Shown here piece after piece: positions 33,889 to 45,109 of a stretch of DNA of 64,000 nt. The stretch spans positions 19,796,291 to 19,860,290 of the forward strand of contig CM075760.1 in the NCBI GenBank assembly GCA_037974335.1, in the 5' to 3' direction. Origin of the DNA: Prionace glauca. Lineage: Eukaryota > Chordata > Chondrichthyes > Carcharhiniformes > Carcharhinidae. A model generated the notes under the pieces. It did no database searches and was not told the DNA's origin. It was given only the letters and a program-made list of their open reading frames with translations. Position 1 is the first letter of the stretch. Every line of letters begins with the position of its first letter. The translations under genes were made by a program, and so were the position numbers.

Positions 33889-36800
33889 CTGCTAAATCTA
33901 AGGGTCAGGGACAAAAGGGGGCTGCTGGGAGGAGGAAGGGGGGTGAGGAGCGGAGGCCTCAGCCTCTTAACCTGCATAACAGGTTTGAGGTTCTTGCTTC
34001 CAGTCTGGAAGAGGACGAGGCAAGAGAGGTTGGTGAGCAAACTGCACACGGTGCAGTGATGCAGCAGGACATAGGCAAAGAGAAGGGGAAAAGGAACGTA
34101 GTAGTGATTGGGGATAGTGGGGTGAAGGGTATTGACACTGTCCTTTGTCACAATGACAAAGTGCACAGAAGGGTGTGTTGTCTGCCTGGTGCTCGGGTAC
34201 AGGATGTCGCAGCTGGGCTGCAGAGGAATCTGGAGTGGGAGGGTGAGAACCCGGTCGTTGTAGTACATGTGGGTGCCGGCGACATAGGCAAAATGCGGAC
34301 TGAGAATCTGGGAAGGGAGTATGAGAAGCTGGGAATGGAATTAAAAAGTAGAACCGACAAGGTGGTTATCTCTGGGCTATTGCCTGAACCGAGGGCAGAC
34401 GGGCATAGGGTTGATAGGATAAAGGAAGTAAATGGGTGGCTCAGGGATTGGTGTGGGAGGAATGGGTTCGAATTTATGGGGCATTGGCACCAGTATTGGG
34501 GTAGGTGGGACCTGTTCGGGCAGGTTGGGGTTGGTCTGAATCATGCTGGGACCAGAGTGCTGGCGAATCGAGTAAAGAGGACTGTAGACAGGGCTTTAAA
34601 CTAATTAGGGGGGGGGAGGGTGCGAGGGTAGGTGACGCTATGAGGTCTAAAGTTAAGGATAGGGTACAGGTAAGGGAAGAGGCCAAGGATGTCCCAATTG
34701 GTGGCGTTACGGCAAGTAGGGTCCAGGTGAAGGCTGGGATGAAAGGACTTTATCTGAATGCACGAAGCATTCGGAATAAAGTGGATGAGCTGATGGCGCA
34801 GATCGACACAAATGGATACGATCTGGTGGCCATTACAGAGACATGGCTGCAAGGTGACAGGGACTGGGAGATGAATGTACAGGGTTATCAAGTGTTTAGG
34901 AAGGATAGGCAGGAGGAAAGAGGGGGTGGCGTAGCTCTGCTGATTAAGAATAGTATCAAGGTGGTAGCAAGGGATGATATCGGAGCCAAGGAGCAGAAAA
35001 TGGAATCGTTGTGGGTGGAGATTAGGAACAGAAAAGGGAGGAAGACGCTAGTGGGTGTCGTCTATACGCCCCCGAATAATGATCTGGAGGTGGGGCGGGC
35101 TGTTAACGCGCAAATAAGTGCAGCGTGCAGGAATGGGACGGCAGTAGTTATGGGAGATTTCAATCTGCATATTGATTGATCGACCCATGTTGGACGAGGT
35201 GGGCTCGAGGAGGAGTTCTTGGAATGCTGCCGGGATAATTTCCTTGAACAGTGTGTGTTGGAGCCGACGAGGGAGCGAGCTATCTTGGATCTGGTGCTAT
35301 GTAATGAGGCGGGTAGAATTAGGGACCTTGCGGTGAAGGATCCTCTTGGAGAGAGTGATCATTGTATGGTGGAGTTTCTGGTGCAGATGGAGGAGGAGAA
35401 AGTGGGTTCCCAGACACGCGTCCTTTGTTTGAATAGAGGGGAGTATGGTAGGATGAGAGAAGAATTGGCGAATGTGGACTGGGGGAGCGCGTTGGAAGGT
35501 AGGTCTGCTGAGGAGCAGTGGAGGATCTTTAAGGAGATCTTTCTTGGTGCTCAGCAGAAATTTATTCCGATGGTTAAAAAGGACAGTAGGAGGAGAGGTA
35601 ATAAGCCGTGGATAACAAAGGAGGTGAAGGAAAGTGTTAAATTAAAAGCGGAGGAGTTTAGAGTAGCTAAGAGCAGTGGGCGAGAAGAGGATTGGGAAAG
35701 GTTTAAATGTCAACAAAGATTGACAAAGAAATTGATAAAGGAGGGTAGGAGAAGCTATGAGGCTGGGCTAGCACTTAATATAAAAAAGGATAGCAAGAGT
35801 TTTTATAAATATATAAAAAGGAAGAGGCTGGCTAGGGTAAACGTTGGTCCTTTAGAGGATGAGAAAGGGGAGCTAGTGGTAGGGGATGGGGATATGGCTA
35901 AGGTCTTGAATAACTTTTTTGTTTCTGTCTTCACGGAGGAGGACGTGGATAATTTGCCGGGTGTTAGCGATGGAAAGGTGGTAGGAATGGAGGGTCTTAA
36001 TGACATGACTGTTACTAGAGAGGTGGTGCTCGACAGACTGGAGGGGCTGATTGTGGACAAGTCCCCAGGACCGGATGGAATGCATCCGAGGGTTCTGAAA
36101 GAAATGGCGGAAGTGATAGTGGAAGCCTTGGTGGTTATTTTCCAGACGTCGCTGGATTCCGGGGAAGTGCCAGAAGATTGGAAAACGGCTAATGTTACGC
36201 TGTTGTTTAAGAAGGGTGCCAGGCAAAAGGCGGGGAATTATAGGCCGGTTAGTTTAACGTCTGTGGTAGGTAAAATGTTAGAAACCGTCATTAAGGAGGA
36301 AATAGCGAGGCATCTTGAGGGGAATTGCTTGATAGGGCGGACGCAACACGGTTTCATTAAAGGGAAGTCGTGTCTGACAAATTTACTGGAGTTCTATGAG
36401 GATGTGTCTGGGGCAGTGGATAGAGGAGAGCCGGTGGATGTGGTCTTTCTGGATTTTCAGAAGGCGTTTGACAAGGTACCTCACAAGAGGTTATTGCAGA
36501 AGGTCAGGGGACATGGAGTTGGGGGTAGGGTGTTAGCGTGGATAGAGGATTGGTTGTCAAATAGGAGGCAGAGAGTGGGGGTCAATGGATGCTATTCGGA
36601 TTGGCGGTTGGTGACTAGTGGGGTGCCCCAGGGATCGGTGCTGGGGCCTCAGCTATTTACCATTTATATAGATGATCTGGAGGAGGGAACCGAGTGCAGG
36701 GTGTCGAAATTTGTTGATGACACCAAGATTGGGGGAAAGGCAAATTGTGCGGAGGGTGTGGAGAGTCTGCAGAAGGATCTAGATAGGCTGGGCGAATGGG

Positions 36801-37635
36801 CCAGGAAATGGCAAATGGAATTTAATGTTGGCAAGTGTGAGGTGGTCCACTTTGGTAGGAGGAATGGTAGGAAAGACTATTACTTACGGGGCGAAAAACT
36901 GCAGCAGGTGACGGTGCAGAGGGACCTCGGGGTCCTTGTGCATGAGTCGCAAAAACCCAGCTTGCAGGTGCAGCAGGTGGTCAGGAAGGCGAATGGGATG
37001 CTGGCCTTCATAGCGAGGGGGATTGAATATAAAAGTAGGGAGGTCTTGCTACAGCTGTATAGGGCATTGGTGAGGCCGCAGCTGGAGTACTGTGTGCAGT
37101 TTTGGGCGCCGCACCTGCGCAAGGATATTTTGGACCTGGAGGGAGTGCAGAGGAGGTTTACTCGGCTGATACCGGAGTTGAGGGGATTGAGCTATGAGGA
37201 GAGGCTGAATAAACTAGGCTTGTACTCGTTAGAGTTTAGAAGAATGAGGGGAGATCTCATTGAGACGTATAAGATGATATGGGATGGATAGGATAGAGGT
37301 GGAGAGACTCTTCCCGCTCAAAAAAGACAGTAGGACTAGGGGGCACAGCCTCAAGATAAAGGGGGGGGCAGTTTAGAACAGAGTTGAGGAGGAACTTCTT
37401 CACTCAAAGAGTGGTGAATCTCTGGAATTCTCTGCCCGTTGAAGTGGTGGAGGCTGCCTCGCTAAATATTTTTAAGAAACGGGTTGATGGGTTTTTGATA
37501 AGAGAAGGGATTAAGGGTTATGGGGAGAGGCAGGAAGGTGGAGCTGAGTCACGACAGATCAGCCATGATCTTATTGAATGGCGGGGCAGGCTCGAAGGGC
37601 CAGATGGCCTACTCCTGCTCCTATTTCTTATGTTC
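33889..37635 (+). mobile_element. Young, nearly full-length CR1 LINE
   Basis: 3.75 kb element, 5'-truncated within ORF1. ORF1 (open to 34604) holds an esterase-like domain: VVVIGDSG near its start, VHVGAGD, and a late GLNHAGT. ORF2 follows: endonuclease (LNARSIRNKVDEL, ITETWLQGD, GDFNLHID, SDHCMVEF) and reverse transcriptase (SPGPDGMHPRVLKEM, DFQKAFDKVPH, SGVPQGSVLG, FVDDTKIGG). An in-frame TGA at 35177-35179 separates the two ORF2 halves where Trp is expected. A 2 bp loss near 37277 shifts the C-terminus. It is not autonomous as it stands. TTAAT flanks it (33884-33888, 37636-37640), a likely target-site duplication. Confidence 0.9.
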
Positions 37636-38250
37636 TTAATGGTAGTGAATTGGGGAGAGTTGTAGAACAAAGAGATCTAGGGGTACATGTTCATAGCTCA
37701 TTGAAAGTGGAATCACAGATGGACAGGGTGGTGAAGAAGGCATTCGGCATGCTTGGTTTCATTAGTCAGAACATTGAATACAGGAGTTGGGACGTCTTGT
37801 TGAAGTTGCACAAGACATTGGCAAGACCACTTGTAATACTGCACACAGTTCTGGTCACCTTATTATAGACAGGATATTATTAAACTAGAAAGAATGCAGA
37901 AAAGATTTATTAGGATGCTTCTGGGACTTGATGGTTTGAGTTATAAAGAGACGCTGGATAGACTGGGATGTTTTTCCTCTGGTGCATAGATCAGCTCGAT
38001 AGTCAATATCTTTTTCCAAAGGTGGGGAAGTCTAAAACTAGAGGCCATAGGTTTAAGATGAGAGGGGAGAGATACAAAAGGGTCCAGAGGGGTGACTTTT
38101 CAGACACAGCATGGTGAGTGTCTGGAACAAATTGCCAGAGGTAGTAGTAGAGGCGGGTGCAATTTTGTCTTAAGATTGCTATCAAGGGATATGGACCAAA
38201 TGCAGGCAATTGGGACTAGCTTAGTCATTTAAAAAAAGGGGCGGCATATA
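37636..38250 (+). mobile_element. Old CR1 LINE, second part
   Basis: Resumes with 'ttaatggtagtgaattgggg' and reads QRDLGVHVHSSLKVESQMD, with later RT C-terminal text in broken frames. It ends with 'ttaaaaaaaggggcggcat'. It resembles 51925-52525. Confidence 0.75.
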
Positions 38251-39420
38251 GAAAAACGGACAAGCACATTCATGCACAAACACAAAGGCACACATGTGCA
38301 CAACACACATAAATACATTCACAAAACACAGAGAAACATGCATGCATACAAATATGTATTCATACACCATAAGTTCATACAAGATATACACAAACGAACA
38401 CAAACAAGCACGCTCACGCAAATACACTCATGGGCAACACATACGCGAACAACAATACACACACACACACACAAATACGCTCTGACACAAATACTACCAT
38501 GCACAAATGTACAGAGGCACACATACATTCATTCTCTCCCTCACCACACACACACTTACACACGCATACTCACACACACACATACACTCATTGACATGAA
38601 CTTGTACAAACAGGCAGAAAAACAACATGCACGTAAATAATCAAATATGTACAAACACACATACACACACAGAGAAATGCAAACACACAAGTACAACACA
38701 CGCATAAACATATGCAAATAGGTACACAGATCCAAGCTCAAACAGATACATGCATATTCACATTCCAGACAGAAGCACATGCATGCAGATCCACATACAT
38801 ACATTCAGATGAATACATGTTATTAGATATTCACACTGACAGGAATATAGATACAGAGACACGTAATGTTCTCCACATTAACACGCAAACATGGAAAATA
38901 CATATGTACACATTAACAGACTGCACACAGATGGCCAGAGAGTCAAACTTTTACACACAAAACATTACCACGCTCAAATAGAACAGAACACCATAGCACA
39001 CATTGCTTCACACGGAAACACAAACATCGTTATGAAGATATCAACACGGATATACAGACACTAATATGTTAACAGACATGTGCACAAAAAGACTGAGAAA
39101 CAGGCTCACACAGAATGGGAAGGAAACCATCCCCGTGTGACAGAAATCAACATATTAAAGTAGGCATGAACACATGCACACATTGTGTGTGACATTAGTA
39201 AATATGTATCGACTTCACACAATAAGAGGCATGCATCCACAATGTCAGCCAAATAAAATATACACAGACGCACAAACACAACAACACAAATCAACAAGCA
39301 CAAGAAAATGAACATGTTCATTAACCCTCACGCACACACATTAACGCAGGGCCAAACGTTAATGCAGACCATGAGATTCTCATGCACACAAATGCAAATT
39401 GCATCGATAAACACGTTGAG
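38251..39420. repeat. AC-rich cryptically simple DNA, 1.2 kb
   Basis: The plus strand is dominated by ACA, CAC, CAT and ACAT words ('acacacacacacaaatacgc', 'acacatacattca') with few G or T runs and no fixed period. It is a heavily diverged (CA)n-derived tract. Open frames in it are low-complexity artefacts. Confidence 0.75.
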
Positions 39421-39726
39421 AAACTGAATTTAAGCTCATGATCTATTAAGCATTTCCACCATCAATGAGAAAAGATCGGAAATTACATCCCGGCTCTTAA
39501 ACAGCAGCATTCACAGTTTACAGATCAGTAAACATCTGTGAAAACAAGCATTGATCAGTGAACGTTCCTCCACATCAGTCATAACATTCTTCAATGCTAT
39601 GAAGTGTTCAAAAATGAACTGACACTCAAGAAAACATCTTCAGTCCTTCTGACATGGACTGTCCAAGGAATGTAAAGATCAGCTGTGAAAATAATTATGG
39701 AGATTGGCTACTGAGTGCCCTGAAGG
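39421..39726. other. Spacer upstream of Ig membrane exons
   Basis: AT-rich. I looked for an immunoglobulin constant domain here and found no Cys/Trp pattern or splice-bounded frame. It could be the old Cmu4-to-membrane intron. Confidence 0.45.
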
Positions 39727-40527
39727 TGGCGAATGGAGTTTAATGTGGAGAAGTGTGAGGTAATTCATTTCGGTAGGAATAACAGATGTGTTGAGTATAG
39801 GGCTAACGGGAGGACTTTGAATAGTGTGGAGGAGCAGAGGGATCTAGGTGTATGTGTACATAGATCCCTGAAAGTTGGGAATCAAGTAGATAAAGTTGTT
39901 AAGAAGGCATACGGAGTTTTGGCGTTTATTGGTAGGGGGATTGAATTTAGGAGTCGTAGCGTCATGATGCAACTGTACACATCTCTGGTGCGGCCGCACT
40001 TGGAGTTTTGTGTGCAGTTCTGGTCCCCACATTACAAGAAGGATGTAGAGGCTTTGGAGAGGGTGCAGAGGAGGTTTACCAGGATGTTGCCTGGTATGGA
40101 GGGGAGATCCTATGAGGAGAGATTGAGAGATTTGGGGTTGTTTTCGCTGGAAAGAAGGCGGCTAAGAGGGGATCTCATTGAAACATATAAGATGATTAGA
40201 GGTTTAGACAGGGTAGATAGTGATAGCCTTTTTCCTAGGATGGAGAAAGCTAACACGAGGGGGCACGATTTTAAATTAAGGGGGGGTAGTTATAGGACAG
40301 ATGTCAGGGGTAGGTTCTTTACCCAGAGGGTGGTGAGGGACTGGAATGCCCTGCCAGCTGCAGTTGTAAATGCACCTAGTTTGGGGGCGTTTAAAAGATC
40401 TGTGGATAGGTTTATGGATGAAAAGGGATTGGTTTAGGCTAGTGGGTCATTGTTTTGTAACTGGTCGGCGCAACATCGTGGGCCGAAGGGCCTGTTCTGC
40501 GCTGTAATGTTCTATGTTCTATATCGA
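39727..40527 (+). mobile_element. CR1-family LINE (fourth subfamily), 5'-truncated
   Basis: A 234-codon unbroken frame from 39733 reads MEFNVEKCEVIHFGRNN, VRPHLEFCVQFWSPHYKK and FFTQRVVRDWNALPAA. The 3' UTR ends with 'gggccgaagggcctgttctg' and ATGTTCTATGTTCTAT. It is inserted 120 bases before the Ig M1 exon. Confidence 0.85.
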
Positions 40528-40645
40528 AAATTATACAGAGAATACATTAATAGTTTATGAAGGAGAACGGGGAAAGAAAAATAACAATAAGATTCCCTGG
40601 ATCAATAAAGTAATCTAATTTCATTTCCTGGTCTCCATCCCCCAG

Positions 40646-40773
40646 ACTTCACTGATCACATCTGGATTGAAGACAGTGAGGATGATAACAGCAACATCTG
40701 GACAACTGCTTCCACATTCATTGTCCTGTTCTTCCTGAGCATTTTCTACAGCACTGCCATCACTCTGGTGAAG
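40646..40773 (+). CDS. Immunoglobulin heavy-chain membrane exon M1 (mu-like)
   Basis: Acceptor CCCCCAG at 40639-40645 and donor AAG|GTGAGA at 40773/40774 bound a 128-base exon in the phase expected for Ig constant exons (one base carried over). It encodes an acidic stretch ([11 protein letters not shown]), then [20 protein letters not shown] and AITLVK. This is the membrane anchor of antigen-receptor heavy chains, with the TASTFIVLF...LS.FYST pattern of IgM. The TM helix holds the polar Thr/Ser/Tyr face that pairs with Ig-alpha/Ig-beta. No Cmu, V, D or J exon was found upstream in the window, so the exons appear stranded between ZNF genes and LINEs. A mu isotype is most likely; IgW or another shark heavy chain is possible. 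Confidence 0.85.
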
Positions 40774-40914
40774 GTGAGATGATTCAACTCACTCACATTT
40801 CACACTGGCAGAATGTATTTGAAACATCTCTCAATGTTTCACTGATTAAAAACTCCAACATTAATGTCCCCGCATCATAAACATCTGCTTCAATATTGTA
40901 TCTTTCTTTTACAG
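40774..40914 (+). other. Intron between Ig membrane exons M1 and M2
   Basis: A 141-base intron from GTGAGATG to TTTCTTTTACAG. Both splice sites look functional, including a strong pyrimidine tract. Confidence 0.75.
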
Positions 40915-40926
40915 ATCAAACAATGA
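40915..40926 (+). CDS. Immunoglobulin heavy-chain membrane exon M2 coding part
   Basis: After the acceptor, ATC AAA CAA TGA completes ...LVK-IKQ-stop. The mammalian IgM tail is three residues (KVK), so the cytoplasmic end is of the expected very short kind, with one extra Gln. Confidence 0.75.
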   Translation: MKQ

Positions 40927-41400
40927 GCTGAATTTTGAACGCAGTATGATTATCACAGATTACCACAGATGATTATCAAAATCTCTGGATGACACAGATA
41001 CAATATCTGCTCTCAGTGACTATCAGTAAAAAAAATTCTCAGGTTGTCATTCTGAATCTGTAACTGAGGTAATGATAGACATTATTTCAGTTTTCAGTGT
41101 GAAATGTACGAGGCATTTTTGTTAGAATGTAATTGTGGTTAATAGTTTTAATAGCATTTATTATTAAGAAACTTTTCTCATTCCTCATTCGCATCTGATA
41201 ATTCCTCTTTCTATTAAGATCCTGTTTTCTGTTTCTGGTGTATGTACCAGATGTATAAATATTGATGGATTCCCTGTGCATGTGTCCTGTTCTCAATGTG
41301 AAGCTTGATCGTTATGTTCACTTTTCTAGCTTAAAACAAATGTCGCTGAAAAATATTCTCTGAATTTTTAAAATAAATATTGAATAAAATTTTAACCAAC
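40927..41400 (+). other. 3' UTR of membrane exon M2 with poly(A) signals
   Basis: Noncoding, AT-rich. AATAAA occurs at 41372-41377 and 41383-41388, a plausible polyadenylation site for the membrane-form transcript, giving an M2 exon of about 0.5 kb. Confidence 0.6.
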
Positions 41401-42164
41401 TCTGGTTTGGATTAATTCCTTTCTCTTCAAAATCCATCAACTCCAACCCATTTTCCCTATTATACGGTTTTCCCCTCTTTCCCAGGCAGGGATTTTTCCC
41501 AGTCAAGTGTGGGATGTGGTTGAACTCAAGACCCTTCAGTGAAAGAGCCACTCTGCCACCCAGTGACCCATCCGTTTAAATACACATTCATCTCTGCCTT
41601 TTCATGATAAAATCCACAGACCTGAGTGAATAATGTGGAGAACCACAGTGATTTCACGCATAAACTGGTCTGTCACTGACGAGTTTCAGGTAATCCTAAA
41701 CAGCAAAATGTCATCTTCATTCGAGGCCAATGCAGGACAGTGTGTGACAGAAGATAGTTTTCTATGCACTGCCTCTTGACAAAAAAAGCATTATCAGTGT
41801 CACCATAGGGTGGGTTACCAGACTGTATCTCTCTTTATATCATCTGATGAAATACTTCCCAGACAGGCAAACCACAAGCTGGATAGAGGAAACATACAGA
41901 ACAGATATACAAATCATGATGTGAAACAAAGAAATTGAGGTGTATTTCACTTAAACACATCATCGATTACAAATTTCCAAATTATGACTAGTCTTGTGGG
42001 TAATTTGACAATTTGAGATAGTCTTCAACTATAGACAATATAAAACTCACGAGACAGATATCTCTGTGTGAGAGGGTAACATTAATTGAAAACAAAAGCA
42101 AAATATACAGCTACTGGGAGATCATCAAAAGGGTTAAATGGCTCTGGAATAGGGCCACTGGAAT
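41401..42164. other. Spacer behind the Ig exons
   Basis: AT-rich, no recognised gene, no recombination signal and no repeat that I could name. Confidence 0.45.
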
Positions 42165-42516
42165 ATTTTGTTATTCATTGTTACGGGATGTAGGCATCAC
42201 TTGCTGGGCCAGCATTTCTTGCCCATCCCTAACTGCCCTCCATTTCAGAGGGTATTTGAGAATCAACCACATTGCTGTCAGTCTGGAGTTCACATGTAGG
42301 TCAGGCCAAGTAAGGATGGCAGCTTTCCTTTTCTAAAGGACGTTACTGAACCATATGGGTTTTTACCACAATTGACAATGGTTAAGGTTTGTCAGACTTT
42401 TAATTCCAGATTTTAATTGAACACAAATTTCACCATTGACTGTGGTGGGATTCGAACCTGGGTCCCCAGAGCCTTACCCTGAGTCCTGTGATAATTCCAC
42501 TGGGTCACTGCCTCTC
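42165..42516 (-). mobile_element. tRNA-derived SINE, full-length-like
   Basis: The right end carries 'gggattcgaacctgggtccc', the reversed B box, so the head lies at about 42516. The body reads 'gtaaggatggcagctttcc', and the left end is 'ggatgtaggcatcacttgct'. Related fragments lie at 29935, 31322 and 49025. Confidence 0.7.
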
Positions 42517-42578
42517 ATTTGATCGAATTGTTATTGTTTATCTCAGGGTGCAGGAACAACAGAATCCAGCTTTGTGGG

Positions 42579-43784
42579 TCACACATGACGTCGTCTATGT
42601 TTCAGCAGGCTGTAATACTGATTAAATCCCTTCCCACACATGGAGCAGTTGAACGGTTTCGAGCCAGTGTGAACTCGCTGGTGTCTCTGCAGGCGGGATG
42701 GATCAGTGAATCCCTTCCCACACAGGGAACAGGTGAACGGTTCTGTTGCAGTGTGAGCTCGCTGGTGTTTCAGCATATAGGATGAATCAGTGAATCCCTT
42801 CCCACACACAGAGCAGGTGAACGGTTTCTCCCCGGTGTGAATGCGTTGGTGCCTCAGCAGGCCAGATGACTGAGCGAATCTCTTTCCACACACAGAGCAC
42901 AGGAACGGTCTCTCCCCGGTGTGAATGCGTTTGTGTTTCAGCAAATCATCACTTCTTTTAAAGCTCTTATTGCATTCTGAGCACTGAAAAGGTCTCTTAT
43001 CAGAGTGAATGTGTTGGTGTTGATTGCAGTAGGAAAACTGAGCAAATCTTTTGCCACAAATGGAACAGGAGAACGGCTTCTCCCCTGTGTGAGTGCGGCG
43101 GTGTCTCCGGAGGCTGGATGACTCTGTGAAAGCCTTCCCACACACAGAGCAGATGAATGCCCTCTCCGTGGTGTGAATACGCCGGTGACTTAGCAGATGC
43201 TGTAAAGAAGGAAATGCTTTCCCACACACAGGGCAAACGTACGGCCTCTCCCCAGTGTGAGTGCCCTGGTGTATCAGCAGACTAATCCTCCTTTTGAAGG
43301 TCTTCTCACATTTAAAGCATTTAAAATGTCTCTTCTGAAAATGAACCTGTTGGTGAACGGTGCAGTGGGAGGACTGAGTGAATCTCTTCCCACACTGGGA
43401 GCAACTGAATGGCCTGTCCTTGGTGTGAACTTGTTGGTGCTCAGTGAGGTGCACTGAGTCACTGAACGACTCCCCACAGTGGGAGCAGCTGAAAGGTCTC
43501 TCGTGTGTGTGAAGGAGCTGGTGCTCTGCGAGGCGGGAGGACTGAGTGAACCTCTTCCCGCAGTGGGAGCAGCTGAACGGTCTCTCGGCAGTGTGAAGGA
43601 GCTGCTGGAGGGCCTGTTCCTCAGAGGTTTCAATGCTTTCCCCAGAATCAGAGCTTTGAAGAGGCTTTTGAATGATGTGGTTGAGTTGGTGAGCCAGCAG
43701 GTTGGACGAACACATGAATTTCTTCCCACACACGGAGCAGGTGAATGAACTCTCACTATTGCGAGCTCGCTGTCGTGTCAGCAT
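42579..43784 (-). CDS. C2H2 zinc-finger protein, 13 good fingers plus one degenerate (ZNF8)
   Basis: Predicted nuclear DNA-binding protein of 401 residues. I start at the first in-frame ATG (43784, MLTRQRARNSE). The frame is open 22 codons further up but begins with TTG behind a stop, and that part (FSSCGKELIQLEN) is a decayed finger. Finger 1 (CSVCGKKF-MCSSNLLAHQLNH) is followed by a position where all Cys are lost (QSSDSGESIETSEE), then 12 intact fingers. Linkers are more varied (TKDRPF, FQKRHF, TTERAF, TATEPF), and residues such as GKAF differ from the CSQC group, so this is an older, distinct lineage. The acceptor is predicted at 43960-43961 (minus). It is divergent to ZNF9A, across the island at 45110-45680. 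No effector domain is seen. Confidence 0.82.
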   Translation of the reverse strand: MLTRQRARNSESSFTCSVCGKKFMCSSNLLAHQLNHIIQKPLQSSDSGESIETSEEQALQQLLHTAERPFSCSHCGKRFTQSSRLAEHQLLHTHERPFSCSHCGESFSDSVHLTEHQQVHTKDRPFSCSQCGKRFTQSSHCTVHQQVHFQKRHFKCFKCEKTFKRRISLLIHQGTHTGERPYVCPVCGKAFPSLQHLLSHRRIHTTERAFICSVCGKAFTESSSLRRHRRTHTGEKPFSCSICGKRFAQFSYCNQHQHIHSDKRPFQCSECNKSFKRSDDLLKHKRIHTGERPFLCSVCGKRFAQSSGLLRHQRIHTGEKPFTCSVCGKGFTDSSYMLKHQRAHTATEPFTCSLCGKGFTDPSRLQRHQRVHTGSKPFNCSMCGKGFNQYYSLLKHRRRHV

Positions 43785-43959
43785 GTTTTCCAGCTGTATC
43801 AATTCCTTCCCACAGGAGGAGAAAAGAAACAGATTCTCACCAGTTTCCAACTGAGATGGTCAATTAAATCCCCTCAGATGTACAAATCCCAATGAACTGA
43901 TTGACTCTGTCTGACGTGAGATTTGTTTGTCCAGACTGCAAATCTCCCTCTTCTATTTC
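43785..43959 (-). other. Noncoding start of ZNF8 terminal exon
   Basis: Follows the acceptor 'attttacag' (minus strand). It contains family-like text ('tctcacgtcagacagagtca' on the minus strand) and a Cys-poor finger remnant just before the ATG. Confidence 0.55.
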
Positions 43960-43991
43960 CTGTAAAATTAGTTTACAAAGAATTACATGAC

Positions 43992-44335
43992 TGGCACAGT
44001 GGTTAGTACTCCTGCCTCACAGCGCCAGAGACTTGGGTTCGATTCCAGCCTTGGTTACCTATCTGTGTGGAGTTTACAGATTCTCCACTTGTCTGTGTGA
44101 GTTTCCTCTGGGTGCTCCAGTTTTCTCCCACAGTCCAAAGATATTCAGGTTAGGTGAATTGACCATGTTAAATTATCCATTTTTTGCCCCCCAGGATGTG
44201 TAGGTTAGGGAGACTAGTGGGGTAAATAATTTGGGTTACGTTGTTATGCTATCTTTGGAGCTCCGCTCCTCAAAAGTGGAAGTAGACCTTGGTTTCAATT
44301 AGATATATCTCTTGGGGCTAAGGGGATTTAATGGT
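43992..44335 (+). mobile_element. V-SINE (HE1-like)
   Basis: tRNA-like head 'cacagtggttagtactcctg' with B box 'gggttcgattcc', then the V-SINE core 'gtttcctctgggtgctccag', 'tctcccacagtccaaagat' and a tail with 'ggttaggtgaattgaccatg'. It lies in the first intron of ZNF8. Confidence 0.75.
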
Positions 44336-44364
44336 GGGGGGTGGATTAGGAATTGAATCTGAGG

Positions 44365-44451
44365 ATCAGCCATGACCATAATGAATGGCAGGGAATGCTC
44401 AAAGGGCTGAATGGCCTACTTCCGTTTCTATTTTCTATGTATGTTTCCATG
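44365..44451 (+). mobile_element. CR1 3' end fragment
   Basis: 'atcagccatgaccataatga' to 'tttctatgtatgtttccatg' is the terminal 90 bases of a CR1. Confidence 0.65.
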
Positions 44452-44494
44452 TAAACATAAACAGCCTGGGGCAGAAGTGTAACCAAAACAACCA

Positions 44495-44895
44495 TAAAGC
44501 ATAGGAGCAGAATTAGGCCACTCGGCCCATCGAGTCTACTCCACCATTCAGGCATGGTTGATAGTTTTCTCATTCCCATTCTCCTATCTTTTCCCCATAA
44601 CCCCCTAATTCCCTTATTAATCAAGAACCTATCTATCTCTGTCTTAAAGACACACAATGACCGAGCCTTCTCTGCATCAAAGAGTTCCACACATTTCCCA
44701 CTCTCTGGCTGAAGAAATTCCTCATCTCCGTTTTAAAGGATTGTCCCTTTACCCTGAGGTTGTGCCCTCTCTGGTTCTAGTTTTTCCTATTAATGGAAAC
44801 ATCCTCTCCAAGTCCACTCTATCCAGGGCTTCGCAGCATCCTGTAAGTTTCAATAAGATTCCCCCCTCATCCTTTTAAACTCCAACGAGTACAAA
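44495..44895 (-). mobile_element. CR1-family LINE 3' region, antisense
   Basis: 'aaagcataggagcagaatta', 'ggcccatcgagtctactcca', 'gaacctatctatctctgtct' and 'taccctgaggttgtgccctc' are the reverse complement of a CR1 3' UTR and ORF2 end. It faces the 44365 fragment head-on. Confidence 0.7.
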
Positions 44896-45109
44896 AGCCG
44901 TATATCCGATGCAGGTAAGTATACAGGGATGCAACCACTTATACTGAATATGTACATGACCCATAAATTTCTCTCGGCTGCAAATGTCAGGTGCAGTCTG
45001 GGAGTGGGTGAAGCTGTTTGAAAACCTGTTGCTCATGACTCAGTGCAGGCAGAGCACTAGGACCCGGTGGGAGCAGAAACACAAAGACCCACCCACTCAT
45101 GGTTGCGTC

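Noticed and set aside
38221-38804. Cys-rich or His/Thr-rich frames in the AC-rich tract
   Set aside because: Low-complexity artefacts of CA/TG words with no homologous domain.
41645-41680. Recombination signal sequence (CACAGTG) near the Ig exons
   Set aside because: The heptamer is present but no nonamer lies at 12 or 23 bases.
43992-44070. tRNA gene suggested by A- and B-box-like sequence
   Set aside because: It is the head of a SINE followed by the V-SINE core; the cloverleaf is not maintained.
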